A DNA stretch of 64,000 nucleotides from Simmondsia chinensis (lineage: Eukaryota > Streptophyta > Magnoliopsida > Caryophyllales > Simmondsiaceae), in NCBI GenBank assembly GCA_018398585.1, contig JAGTTD010000010.1:28312638-28376637 (forward strand), in the 5' to 3' direction. A program made the position numbers and the translations under genes. The notes under the pieces were generated by a model. That model was not told where the DNA came from, did not search any database, and worked only from the letters and a program-made list of their open reading frames with translations. Positions 9,227-19,427 of this stretch are shown piece after piece. Position 1 is the stretch's first letter, and each line of letters opens with the position of its first letter.

Positions 9227-11000
9227 TCAGGTCACCTTTTCATCAAGTATAGCGTTCACTGTAGGCGGATTAAACCCATCAAAGTTCAGACCTAGCCTTC
9301 TCCCAATCTCAATTACTCGCTCAGCCTGATGGATCTTCTCGACCACTTGCACACTACCACCCTGTTTTGCCATATTCCTCTTTTTCTGCTTGCCGGTGGC
9401 CTTAGTCGGTTGCTGCCCTCTATTCCTGAGTGACATATCCTTCAAAAACTCTTGGAGCTCCCATTCTCTTTCTCTTTCTTATTGCGCGTCAAAGCTTTCT
9501 TTTCTCTTTTTGTCGTCAACCCGTTTCCTTTACTCTTCAGGACAAAGCTAGACCCCTACATAAGTGGCTCTGCCCTGTTCATGGTAGGGGGCTCGAAGCC
9601 TGGTTGAAATTCAGGCCTAGAGGACCCTGAATCATAATCACCGGTGATGTCCCGAGCTTCGCTCTCATGAGCCGAAGTCTGTGCATGAGGCTGTATTGAT
9701 TCGGCTTTGTCACTTTCATTCCACGGGAGAAGGGAAAGTGGATGTTGGTTTTCTCGGACCTCCTGAAGTGTTATTTGAGCAACAGGCTGGGGCAGTGGAG
9801 AAAGAAGAGCATCACATGTCGAACATTAATCCAGAACCAACCTCCTGACATACTAATCGTCAATGCAAATATCAATTTCACCCCGCAACGGTTCTTAGAT
9901 GCTCATTGCTTCATTCATTGATCTTGTCTGTTGGCTCCCAAAGCCCACACTAGCACCCATGGCAGCCGTCATCTGTACATGAGAAGGTTGATCCGGTGTG
10001 TTATGTTGCGCCAAGCTAGTGCACTAATTGTCATGATGTGGATGCGTAGAAAAAAGAGGCCTACTCCCTTGCTAATCTGGCCAATGTCGCTAGAGAAACA
10101 ACTCTGGATGAGTAATCTGGGATTATCTCTGAACTACCTTCCTTAACAAGGACCAAGCGTGCTCCCACGTTAAACTGAACTTGAACCATATAATGAATAA
10201 ATATAGAGGAGTAGGTCTCGATGAGGATCCTGGCGACATCAATACATCTCATAACCGACGTCCTTTTGTCCACTCTGATGAACTTTCCCACATTTTAGCG
10301 AGGTCCATAAAGCAGTCCTTAGCCTAGCATTAAACAGGCAATCCAAATACCTCGATCCATACTCTTTTATTTAGAGAACCAAGAGTCTCGCCAGTGTTTT
10401 TGTAAACCTCTTTGAACTTTCAAAGTAAAATCACTTTATGTGGACCTAGGTAGGACTCCAAAGTCCTAGCCGAGTCACAGACCAGGACAAAAGTATTGGT
10501 GTTTAATCCTCTAGGGGTTAAACCATACAGGCCATTCTCCGTGCTAAAAGTGAGGATATCATCCAGACTAATCTCAGCAGACGAGTGTGCACTTAGAGAT
10601 CAGCTGAGCCAAATCTCCACACTCTTATTGGTGTTAGAAACCACAATCTTCGAAATGTTAGAAGCTGTAGACCCCTCGGCTCGACCGTGAGTAGCAACAC
10701 CCTGAGCCTGGTTACTCGCAGTAGTTGATCTTTTGACAGGGTTAGCCCGTTTAACCCCGAGCTTACCACCCACCACCCATAGTCCATTCATGGACGAAAC
10801 TGCCCTTCTAGCTTCACATGGATCATAAAACCGAACAAAGGTATATGACCTTCTAGACTTCAGCCTTTTCTTTGCAGGGACAAAAGCATCGTAGATTGAC
10901 TTGAATTCATGAAAGACGGCTTTGAGCTATGAGTTTGACATCCTTTTAGCAAGCCATCAATAAAGATGGACACCGTCTCAACGGTAGAAAACATTTGTCC
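9227..11000 (-). pseudogene. LINE ORF1 protein with RRM
   Basis: No single frame is open, but joined reading shows an N-terminal RRM at about 10990-10750 with SIFIDGL (RNP2-like) and RSYTFVRF (RNP1-like), then ARRAVSSMNG. A central region follows with DDILTFSTENGLYGLTPRG, and later GKFIRVDKRTS. The C-terminus is an intact 72-codon stretch ending ILDEKVT. In plant L1 elements this protein binds the element RNA. At least one frameshift lies inside the RRM and several more downstream, with many stops. Confidence 0.65.
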
Positions 11001-11520
11001 TCTGGTCAGGTGTCAATCGGCTCGGTGGTGCTCCGGCTAGGGTATCGATGGTTGGAGGTGGAAGGAACTAGTAGTCTTCGGCCCAGTTTTGATACTTTGT
11101 GGTGCTCGGTGGTTGACTCAGTGGTGGAGGGTAAACAGCTCTGGTGGTCTCCGGCCAGATCTGGTGTTTTCCGACCTTTGTGACGAAGATGGGCGATGAT
11201 TCTGCACGAAAGCAAGACCGCTGGTGGTGGTTCATGGTGCTCTGTTTATTCGCGTCCCTGGTGTTGTTAGCCTTCCCGATGAAGCGCAGTGGCTACATCG
11301 AGCCGTGGTGTTCACCAAGGGAGATCGAAACCAGATCTGAAAAAAGACCATTGGGATGAGCACGAAGGAGAATGAAAGTTGTATGGTTTCGGAGAGGGTG
11401 GGGAGGCGACTGAGGAGTAGGAACGCCGGCAAGAGGTGCCGGGACACTCGCCCTCATGCACCAGTTGTGGGAGGCACATGGGTCAGGGGGTAGAAGAGAT
11501 CAAGAAATCGTCGATTAAAA

Positions 11521-12221
11521 CTCCAATATACCAAATATGAAAATTTTTAATGTGTAGTCAAGACCAAATATAAAAATTATCTCCCTTTATTTGATCAATA
11601 AAGTGTGAACAAATCAATTAGAAACACCACATTACTTTCCCCTTTGTGATGTATAGCTGTTTTTTTTCCTCGATAATGAATGATTTGCCAGTGTTAAAGA
11701 CAAGCAACACAATATTTATCACGTATGTACAAATACCAAATTCTTTCCCCTTCATCATCAACAAAAAGTATTAAATGAGGAAAATAACAATGACATCTTC
11801 TACCCCCTAATAATAAGTAATGGATACATAGAGATTTTTGCATTGGAAGTCAGCAAGAGTAGCATGTTCAAATGTAACCAAAATTTTTCTTTTACATTGG
11901 TAAGGTAGGGGAAGATGGACATGCTGGTAGTGGAAATTGAATTTGGGTGGCACCTTTAACAGCCGATGCCTTTATGACCAACATTAAGGTGAACTTGCAG
12001 AATCTCACAAAGTTAGAGTATTGAATTAGAGTGAAAAGTTTGTATCCTCATAAGAATTTTAAGACTTCGATTGATAGAAAATTTAAGCAAAATCAATATG
12101 AAAGAAAATTTGTTCAACCTAGACAAGAAATGTTAGTCTACTTCTAAAATTTTCTTTAAAAAAATTTCAAACACTAGTCCATTAAATTGGATAAGAATAT
12201 CCGAAAAATTGAGGATCATCA
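11521..12221. other. No gene seen
   Basis: AT-rich DNA without a recognisable gene or element boundary. Confidence 0.4.
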
Positions 12222-12605
12222 TATTGAGCCTCTGATCTCCAATATCATCAAATTTGTTGGGGACCTTATACTACCTTTTAAGACCACCTATAGAATACTT
12301 GAACCACAAATCGAAATAACAATCATATACGAGAGGGTGATTAGGGAGAACATCAGAATTTGCATGGTTCAGCCAAAGCCTACATCCATGAAAAGGAGCA
12401 CAATAATTTCATTATATCTCTGAAAGTTTATAGGAGATGTCTCTCAACTCTCATTCCTTCTCAAACCTAACTCAAACCCTAATGGTAATATATATAATCC
12501 CGGTGTATATATAGAGCCACTACACAATAACCCTAGTGTATAATGACTAATTCTATGTTTCATAAACAAGGCCCAATACGGCCAAGCACCACACATATCC
12601 CAGCA
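12222..12605 (-). repeat. LTR related to the solo LTR at 51155-51524
   Basis: From about 12255 to 12605 it aligns with 51155-51524 over most of its length, for example GATTAGGGAGAACAT against GATTAGGGAAAACAT, and the CACAATAATTT and TCTCAACTCTCA words. It contains TATATATA near 12504. The extra 33 bp at its left resemble the start of the truncated copy at 14440. Confidence 0.6.
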
Positions 12606-12839
12606 ATTCTACCACTTGGTGTCTCGTTGGATTATTTACCCTTATTTGACTAAATCACCTGAGAATTTCTAATTTTAGATCTAATAGAAATATGAGGACC
12701 TGACCCAATTAGATTATTCAAACTTGGTCAAACAACCCAATTGACTTGTAAAGAAACCCTAGTTTTCATGACGCCCAAAATTTGCGCCACCTAGCCTTTG
12801 TTTTTAGCATCTCATGCGTTTGTTTTGGCCAAAGAGCCT

Positions 12840-12979
12840 TGATAAAAGCCAAAGAATAGTAAAAAAAATGCAATCTCACATTGGTGGGTTAGAAGAGGAA
12901 GTACCACTTTATATACCTAAGGAGCTACTCCACCAATTGTCAATTGGTTGTGGGATGGAACCACCTTTGCTATGCAACT
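12840..12979 (+). repeat. 5' LTR of TRIM
   Basis: This 140-bp repeat starts TGATAAAAGCC and ends TATGCAACT; the expected terminal CA is mutated. It includes ACTTTATATAC at about 12907-12917, a TATA-like element. Confidence 0.78.
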
Positions 12980-12980
12980 A

Positions 12981-12994
12981 TGGTATCAGAGACG
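12981..12994 (+). promoter_or_regulatory. TRIM primer-binding site
   Basis: TGGTATCAGAGAC lies one base after the 5' LTR and matches the complement of the initiator tRNA-Met 3' end for 11 bases. Confidence 0.8.
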
Positions 12995-13164
12995 TCGATC
13001 CTCGGATTGATTCCAAGGAGCTCGGTTTGTTATGGGACGGACCCCGCTCTGGAGTTGTGCTCGGTTTGGTATGGGACAAGCTGTGCTTGATGGTCATGCT
13101 TGACAAGCCACACATAATGGGCCCAAGTTTCGAAAAGGGATACCTAGAAGAGGGCTACCTAGTG

Positions 13165-13340
13165 TAGAGTGGAGCCGTCCATGAAAGAGAAGGGCTACCT
13201 ACTAAGAGTGAAGCTGCCGAGAGTGAAGCCGTCCATGAAAGAAAAGAGCTACCTAGGAGATGGCTACCTAGAGTAGAGTGAAGCCATCCATGAGAAAAAA
13301 GGGCTACCTACTCAGAGTAAAGCTACCTAGAGTGAAACCA
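13165..13340 (+). repeat. Degenerate tandem repeats inside TRIM
   Basis: The phrase GTGAAGCCGTCCATGA followed by AAGGGCTACCTACT recurs three times (about 13171, 13222 and 13280) with substitutions and small length changes. It makes up much of the internal domain. Confidence 0.65.
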
Positions 13341-13371
13341 TTGAGGACGACGGTTGCAGAGCATGGTGGTT

Positions 13372-13510
13372 TGATACAAGCCAAAAGAACAGTAAAAAAT
13401 GCAATCCTACATTGGTGGGTTAGAAGAGGAAGCACCACTTTATATACTAAAAGAGCTACTCTACCGATTTCCAATTGGTTTTGAAATGGAATCTTCTTTA
13501 GTATGTAACA
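13372..13510 (+). repeat. 3' LTR of TRIM
   Basis: This 139-bp copy of the left LTR starts TGATACAAGCC and ends GTATGTAACA. It keeps the canonical TG and CA ends that the left copy has partly lost. Confidence 0.78.
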
Positions 13511-14116
13511 TGTCTCACCAGCCACCAGGACCAGTGCCGGTAAACACCATTGGCCACTGCAAGCCCACCGCATCACAAACAATGGTGAAAACCTCGACAT
13601 CGTCTCTGTTAGCCACCGCTAGAGCCACTGTCGTTCAAATTTACAACCGCTAGTGAACCACCATTGCACCACCACAATGACTGCCGTGTTGCTCAAATCA
13701 CCCGTTTCACCTTCCTCAATCGTTGATCTCACAGCCATCGTCGAAACCCACTAGCCTTCAATATTCTCGAGCTGTCATCGCTTACTCTGTTATCGGGTTT
13801 ATGCATGGGTCGTGTCTCTTCTCTGGCAACAACACCAGTGTCGCGCTCTTAGGCACGTTACTCCATGAATGACCACCGGTGTTCGGCCATTGTCATTCTT
13901 GTGTCTCACGAGCACGCTCAGGGCACCATGTCACCGTTGGTTCTCCAACTGGAGTTTGAACCACCTTCTCTGATGCTGATTTACATTGGGTCCACCAGAT
14001 CTAAGACTCAAGTGAACCGATCTATTCTCTCGTGCCTCCACTCGGACCAAATCATCACCACCGACGTTTAGCCACCAGCTCTTTCATTAAGGCACAACTT
14101 GTCACCCCAACTATGA

Positions 14117-14300
14117 CACCACCGCAGTTTACACCTTAGGTTTACCAATCAAGCCCATGATCTACCTGAATCGACCACTACTGTAGTTTACACCTTCAGT
14201 TTACCGATAAAGCCAATGGTCTACCTAAATCAACCACTACAGCAGTTTACACCTTTGTTTTACTGACCAAATCCATGATCTACCCAAATCAACTGCCACT
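14117..14300. repeat. Three-copy tandem repeat, about 59 bp
   Basis: The word AGTTTACACCTT recurs at about 14126, 14185 and 14243, each followed by a similar TTTACC...ATCTACC block and a CACTAC junction. The period is 58-59 bp. It lies in the internal region of the LARD-like candidate near its primer-binding site. Confidence 0.75.
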
Positions 14301-14423
14301 GTGCTTTTACCGTTGAGATCGAGTCACCACCAAAACCACAATCTAGATTTTTAACCACTGATATTAGCGACCGGTTCTCATCTGCCAAACCTTCAATTTA
14401 GGTTCCACCTAGGCTCTGAACCT

Positions 14424-14438
14424 AAGCTCTGATATCAA
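14424..14438 (-). promoter_or_regulatory. Primer-binding site (tRNA-Met type)
   Basis: On the minus strand this reads TTGATATCAGAGCTTAGG directly beside TGTTGGGCC. It resembles the initiator tRNA-Met complement and marks the 5' end of a minus-strand retroelement. Confidence 0.6.
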
Positions 14439-14849
14439 TTGTTGGGCCTTTGAGACTCATCTCCAATATCATCAATTTTATATAATTAATCGCATGCAAA
14501 TAATCATGACAAGTAAGCATAGTGTATATGCCTATTCTACTTATAATATCATAACATAATTCTTCAAATGGAGGTTTAGTAAAAGTATCTGCTAATTGAC
14601 TTTATTGGTACAAACTTTTTCAATGATATCTTATTTAAGCATATGATCATGAATACAATGATTTCTAACCACTGTATACTTGACTACCTTCTACGACTAT
14701 AATATCTCAAGATAGCTTTTCTGTTTGCGGACCTGCAAGGATGAAGAATAGAAGTCCTTCCTAAATAGTAACGGAGAGTTGATCTTTCAAGCGTTCATGG
14801 GAAAATGTTTGTTTTAGTCTACACTAAGTCCAGTCATACTGATAGAATT

Positions 14850-15800
14850 GAAGCTTGGAATTTGGATATTGGGGTTTTAGAACTCCAATTATATTGTTCA
14901 ATCCACCCGTTGGAACTGGAATTGCAATTTCGTTACAAAAATCAATGGAATTGGACTTACATCAAAAGTCATACATTTTAGTTCTTTGGGTTTGAGAAAG
15001 GAATTACAATTCCACTTTAGTTCCACTTGGATGACTTAATTAGAAAAACATGAGAAGAACTAATTTGACCGAAAACATAAAATGATCCAACTCAAAAGAT
15101 TTGAACCTGAAATGACTTGATCCAACTTGAACATTAGAGAATACGACTAAGTTCAAATTGATTCAACTTAATTGATTCAAAACTCAGGATGACACAAATC
15201 CAATAATGAACCTACCCGGCTTAAATATGAACCAACTAAGCTATAGAAGTGTCTTAATCTAATTGATCCAAAACATAAGACAAGTCAAACTCGAAATGAA
15301 TCGAGTAAGCTCAATGTTGGGACAAATTAGAAAACACTTGAGATAACCCTAATTTTGAATGGTGCAATCCGATTTACTCACAACCAAGATGATCCCGGCT
15401 CAAAATAACTTTAATCAATTCAAAGTGAACCCTTGCTAACTTGAATCCCGAAGTGACCTAACACAATTGACCCAAAATTAGTGATGAACACAATTGACTA
15501 AAAATGAGTGCTGAATAAAAATGAAATGATTGGATCCGAGTAAAACACAACCCAAGTTCGCCTGAAACTCGGGATAACTTGAACCAAAGTGATTCGGCCC
15601 GATGAAAACCGACCTAGTAGACCCAAAACTTGAAATGTTCCAACGTGATTGACTTAAAATCTGTGGTCAATCAAATCGTTATGAAATCGTCATTCTAACT
15701 TTTAATTCAACCAAATAGTAGAATTTTAATTTAATCACAATTGAAATTTAAACTACAATTTCATACCCCAATTTTGAATCAAGATGCCAAATAGAGCCTA
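14850..15800. repeat. Region of degenerate short repeats
   Basis: Words such as TGACTTGATCCAACTTGAAC, GACCCAAAACTTGAAATG and similar CAACTCAAAATGA phrases recur at irregular 30-60 bp spacing from about 15050 to 15670. Flanks at about 14860 and 15780 carry AT-rich sequences ending in CCAAATAGAGCCTA, a word often seen at DNA transposon ends. I cannot define terminal repeats or a target duplication. No coding sequence is visible. Confidence 0.4.
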
Positions 15801-16179
15801 AATGGATTTGTGATCTAATGACTCTCTTTTAAAGTTAATAATATCGATTAACATCAATAGCACCAAAATTCAACATGATTACAGCAGGCGAAAGGGGACA
15901 TACATAATCCTTATCTCTTCGCATTGATAGATGTGGGGAAGTGTAAGGAGCAATGAAAGTGACACATTATGGCAAAAAAGAAATAGATGAGGATGAGGAT
16001 GGGGACATCCCAACAACATTTCCATTATTATATTGCTGGCTATGCCCACCTTATTTTTTTCACTAGTTTGATGAAGTGTTGGAAAAATCGCCCATCGAGA
16101 ACAAATAGAAGCTTAAAATTAATAAAAGCAATGAAAGATAGCGCATCAAATTTTATGTGGAAATCCGCTCTCAACTAGA

Positions 16180-16790
16180 GGGAAAAATTATAGGATCCAA
16201 ATGGGTACCTCATCTATTATGAAATTTAAGGAATCACAATCTCTAATCATAACCACCAAACTCCATATTACAATCCTCGTCTCAACAACATCAAATGTAA
16301 CTATTGCACGGTGATAAATACAAAAATGGTTCACCCAGAGGACGGTAGGAATACCGTAAAAACCATACCGCGCACCTTCACCCATACTGCCCACCTTCAC
16401 CCATGCCTTCTATCACCCCCTAAAGGAACGCCTAGCTTCCCCAACACTCCCTAGTCCTCCCACTCCCTATAAATAGGAAGGAGACCATAAGGCAAAGGCA
16501 AGGAACTTGAGTCTGGTCCCTCCTCCTCGAACCCAACCAAAAAACCCCGAAACACATGGTAAGTTATTAACCCTCTTATAATGTAGTTTTTAACCGCAAG
16601 CCATAACCCTTGTACAATATAACTTTGAGCGGCAAGCCACCAGCCCGCATGTAACATAGTTTTGCACGGTAAACCACCAGCCCTCCTACAACACAGCTTG
16701 GGTAGAAGAAGCTACAAAAAATTCTCTCAACACTCAAACAAGGTACCCAAGTATGACGCCTTCCATTAGATGGACCCACTCAACATCATA
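16180..16790 (+). other. LTR-like segment with TATA box
   Basis: A C-rich stretch leads to CCCTATAAATAGGAAGGAG (TATA box at 16468-16475). A degenerate tandem repeat and then an A run at 16794-16818 follow. This looks like the promoter half of an LTR, or a retroposed transcript, but no second copy occurs in the window and no ends could be set. Confidence 0.3.
16570..16705. repeat. Tandem repeat of about 37 bp, 3.5 copies
   Basis: Successive units share AACATAG-like, then GCAAGCCACCAGCCC-like words (about 16570, 16606, 16644 and 16682), with 70-80% identity by eye. Confidence 0.65.
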
Positions 16791-16793
16791 TAC

Positions 16794-16818
16794 AAAAAAA
16801 AAAAAAAAAAAAAAAAAA
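16794..16818. repeat. Poly(A) run, 25 A
   Basis: Uninterrupted A homopolymer. It may be the tail of a retroposed sequence to its left. Confidence 0.85.
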
Positions 16819-17495
16819 TCATAAACTCTTAAACCCATAAACTCAACATACCCATAAACTCTCTACATTTTCTCTGCACCCCATATTTTTTTTTACATTC
16901 TCTTTCAGCCCAACACATCATTTTATAATAGAAATAATGCAAGACAAGGAAAGGCTTTGACCATACTCAACCATATCTTATCTCCACGCCTGTAACCCCT
17001 TTTGTTTTGGTAAGTTCTACGCCCTATGACTTGTACAAAATTTCCTATTTGTTTTTTTATTTTCCTATCTTTTTCTTTTTTTACTTTTTCCTATTTTTAT
17101 ATTTTATATATATTAATTTTGAGGGAAAAGTATACCCAATAAGAAGAATACTAATTATGATCTTTGTAGAATTTAAATTTAAATTATATCAAAAGTTAAC
17201 GTGATAGATGAATGTCAAGGGTGATTTTATATTCTAATATACCATATTATGTGAATGCGCATTTAAAGCATAGAGAATGCACAAGTTTATCTCATATTAT
17301 GTGCTTGAAATATATTACTAGTAAGAGTGGTTGTCTGTGGGATTTGAACTCTATAACTGTTGCTTATGTTAAAAATGGTACAAGTTAAAGTGATTTGAAA
17401 CTTTCTCCTTTGTGTAGATCCTTATAAACTTTGCCCTCATTGAACAAATCAAAAGAGAAGTTCACATTAAATATAGGAATATTAATTAGACTTTT

Positions 17496-19015
17496 TAAAC
17501 GTCCAAAGAGCAACCTAAGAGGAGGGTGAATTAAGTTCTTGAGTAATAAATGAAAAATTAAATTTATGAATCTAAAATTTAATTAAAAGATGGACAATAA
17601 ATATGAAATGACAAAAATAAAGGCAAGAATAAAGTGATGCACAAAGATTTTTATAGTGGCTCACTTCCAAACCGGAAGTTAGTCCACTTCTCAAGTGACA
17701 ACTCTTTGTCACTTGAGCCTTTAACTAAGTTTGATGATCCTTTTTAAAAATAGGCTCAAGATCCAACCTTTACAACTAGTCTTTTTTTACGTAGACTCAA
17801 GACCCAACCTTTACAACCGATCATTTTGTAAACATAGGGTTAGGATCCAACCTTTACAATGAGTAATTAAGTAATGGAAGAATTAAAGCAATGTGACTTT
17901 TCACTCTTTTAAGACTGAATTGACAATTGACCAAGCTTAGCCAAAGCTACGGATATGCCAATTAAGCTCAATGATAAACAATAAGAGAACAAGTGATGCT
18001 CAAATAAAAACTTTAAACAAAACTTAAAATCAAACCATTAAAGTTCAAGAATGTAAGAGAACTTTATCAAAGAATGCCTAAAGAGTGTCGGATTATTTGA
18101 ACCAAAACATTTAAGCCCTATTTATAGGCAAATGAGGGCCAAGGGGCGTTCAAAGGGTTGAAAAAACGATTAGAAAAGAAATCAAGTCAAAAGTAGCCGT
18201 TTTGAGCATTTTCGGTCTGTGTGTCGACACACAAGGGCTGTGTGTTGACACACAGCAGCTCTCGGTGGCTATTGTAAACCCGTGTGTCGACACATACCTT
18301 CTGTGCATCGACACTCAGCCTGCCTGGGTGGATTTACACGTTTTTGATCAGTCAGCTTGATTAATTGATCTATTGATTGACATATTAGTTCAAAATTTTG
18401 AATTTATTTCCCGCTTTGACTTGATCATAAAACTAACTATTTGAATTAATTACTAATTAGCCTTGATCATGATTGATTAATTAAACCAATTTCTTAGCTA
18501 GCCTTGATCATGTTTGATTAAATGAAGCTAAATTATCACCCATTTAAATTTTAATTGATTTGGTCTTGCTTTATTTAAAATACCAATCTTGAAAAAATAT
18601 TTTAATTGATAAGCTAGACTAGTTTAATTTTTACTTGAATATTTTTCAAATAAAATTTAAAAATCAATCAAAAATATTTCAAAAATATTTTTGTTAGAGC
18701 ATCACATATCAATTTTGAGACTTGGACTCAATTGATATATCATAATCCTAAGTCCTAAACAATAAAAATAAATAACGTTAAGGCGTTTGAACTTGGATCA
18801 CATTCTCTTCAATTTGGATGAATCTTCTCTTCAACTTTGATCTTTTTTTCTCTTGATTCATCATCTTAGAAAGCTTCGTATCAACATGATTAACCTTGAT
18901 TGACCTGGCTTTCTTACGAGTCAATGAGAAGCAAGATTAGAACAATTTAAACACTATGACTCACTAAATGGTTGTTATCATCAAAATTACAATATAAATG
19001 GCTTTATGGCCAACA
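17496..19015 (-). repeat. 3' LTR of Sirevirus-like element
   Basis: 1,520 bp, pairing with 24750-26307 at roughly 90% identity by eye. It ends TTATGGCCAACA on the plus strand next to a polypurine tract. A minus-strand TATAAATA lies at 18119-18126 and a palindrome cluster at 18218-18318. The outer end has drifted from TGAAGGTCC to TAAACGTCC. Confidence 0.85.
18218..18318. repeat. Cluster of TCGA-centred LTR palindromes
   Basis: Four copies of a palindrome of the TGTGTGTCGACACACA type occur in 101 bp (about 18218, 18238, 18281, 18301). The first is perfect and the others carry one to three changes. The cluster lies about 95-200 bp upstream of the minus-strand TATA box, in the U3 region, so a regulatory role is plausible. 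Confidence 0.8.
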
Positions 19016-19030
19016 ATCTCCCTCTTTTTG
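19016..19030 (-). promoter_or_regulatory. Polypurine tract of Sirevirus-like element
   Basis: On the minus strand, AAAAAGAGGGAGAT directly precedes the LTR start TGTTGGCC. Similar purine tracts at about 19166, 19440 and 19597 may be additional copies, as described for Sireviruses. Confidence 0.7.
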
Positions 19031-19287
19031 ATGATGACAAGCAATTGGTGTTTTCTCTTAGAAATGTGAAAGTTGAAGTATAGAATTCACCATAAAAGTA
19101 TTCACTTACTAAAGCATACACTTGACAATGAACGTATGGAGCAATTTCATTATTAAGGTTCAAACTCAATTGCTCCCCCTAATTTGATACATTTTAGGAA
19201 TCATATATTCGATATATTAACATCATCATCATTTTCAACATTTCTCAATCAACTACATACTCCATGTCATGATAGATGCATTCTAGG

Positions 19288-19427
19288 GGTTAGATATTCA
19301 ATTAACTTACACCTAGCATCATCTTTGTAGCATGGCACAATTAAGCATGAATCAACTGGTTAGATGTTCAATTAACTTACACCTAGCATCATCTTTGTAG
19401 CATGGCATAATTAAGCATGAATCAACT
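19288..19427. repeat. 70-bp tandem duplication
   Basis: Two adjacent 70-bp units start at 19288 and 19358 and are nearly identical (GGTTAGATRTTCAATTAACT at each start). They lie in the non-coding region between RNase H and the 3' LTR. Confidence 0.85.

Larger units (their letters stand above)
8998..11520 (-). mobile_element. L1-type LINE derivative with ORF1 but no ORF2
   Basis: On the minus strand the order is: GC-rich 5' region (about 11520-11000), an ORF1 remnant with an RNA recognition motif (about 11000-9227), a 229-bp 3' UTR-like segment, then ...CACTAATTATTG, six G and a short A run (8998-9004). The reverse transcriptase and endonuclease ORF2, normally about 4 kb, is absent. RRM-bearing ORF1 is known from the BNR group of plant L1 LINEs. 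The 3' end resembles another tail at 62905-63130. It is either an internal deletion or an ORF1-only non-autonomous LINE. No convincing target duplication was found; a weak ATTAAAACT match occurs on both sides. Confidence 0.6.
12840..13510 (+). mobile_element. TRIM (terminal-repeat retrotransposon in miniature)
   Basis: Two direct repeats of about 140 bp (12840-12979 and 13372-13510) flank 392 bp. The left repeat is followed by TGGTATCAGAGAC (12981), a good initiator tRNA-Met primer-binding site. The right one is preceded by a G-rich tract. The internal region has no gag or pol. The size, 671 bp in total, and this structure define a TRIM. The LTRs share the words ACATTGGTGGGTTAGAAGAG and CCACTTTATATAC; the latter can serve as a TATA box. 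Flanking 5-mers (AGCCT and TGTCT) do not match. It sits inside the candidate LARD-like element. Confidence 0.8.
12222..14480 (-). mobile_element. Candidate pol-less LTR retroelement (LARD-like)
   Basis: The left LTR (about 12222-12605) is related to the solo LTR at 51155-51524. On the minus strand a purine-rich tract (about 12606-12620, AAGTGGTAGAAT) precedes it. At 14424-14438 a tRNA-Met-like primer-binding site lies against TGTTGGGCC at 14440, the start of a right LTR that matches the left one for about 40 bp and is then lost. The internal region, minus the nested TRIM, is about 1.16 kb. It has no recognisable gag or pol. This fits a large retrotransposon derivative, but the truncated right LTR leaves the call uncertain. 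Confidence 0.45.

Noticed and set aside
14850..15800. A complete MULE or hAT element
   Set aside because: End-like words occur on both sides but I could not align terminal inverted repeats or find a target duplication.
18218..18318. A CRISPR array
   Set aside because: The spaced repeats are imperfect palindromes with very short, unequal spacers inside an LTR of a plant retrotransposon, repeated in the partner LTR.
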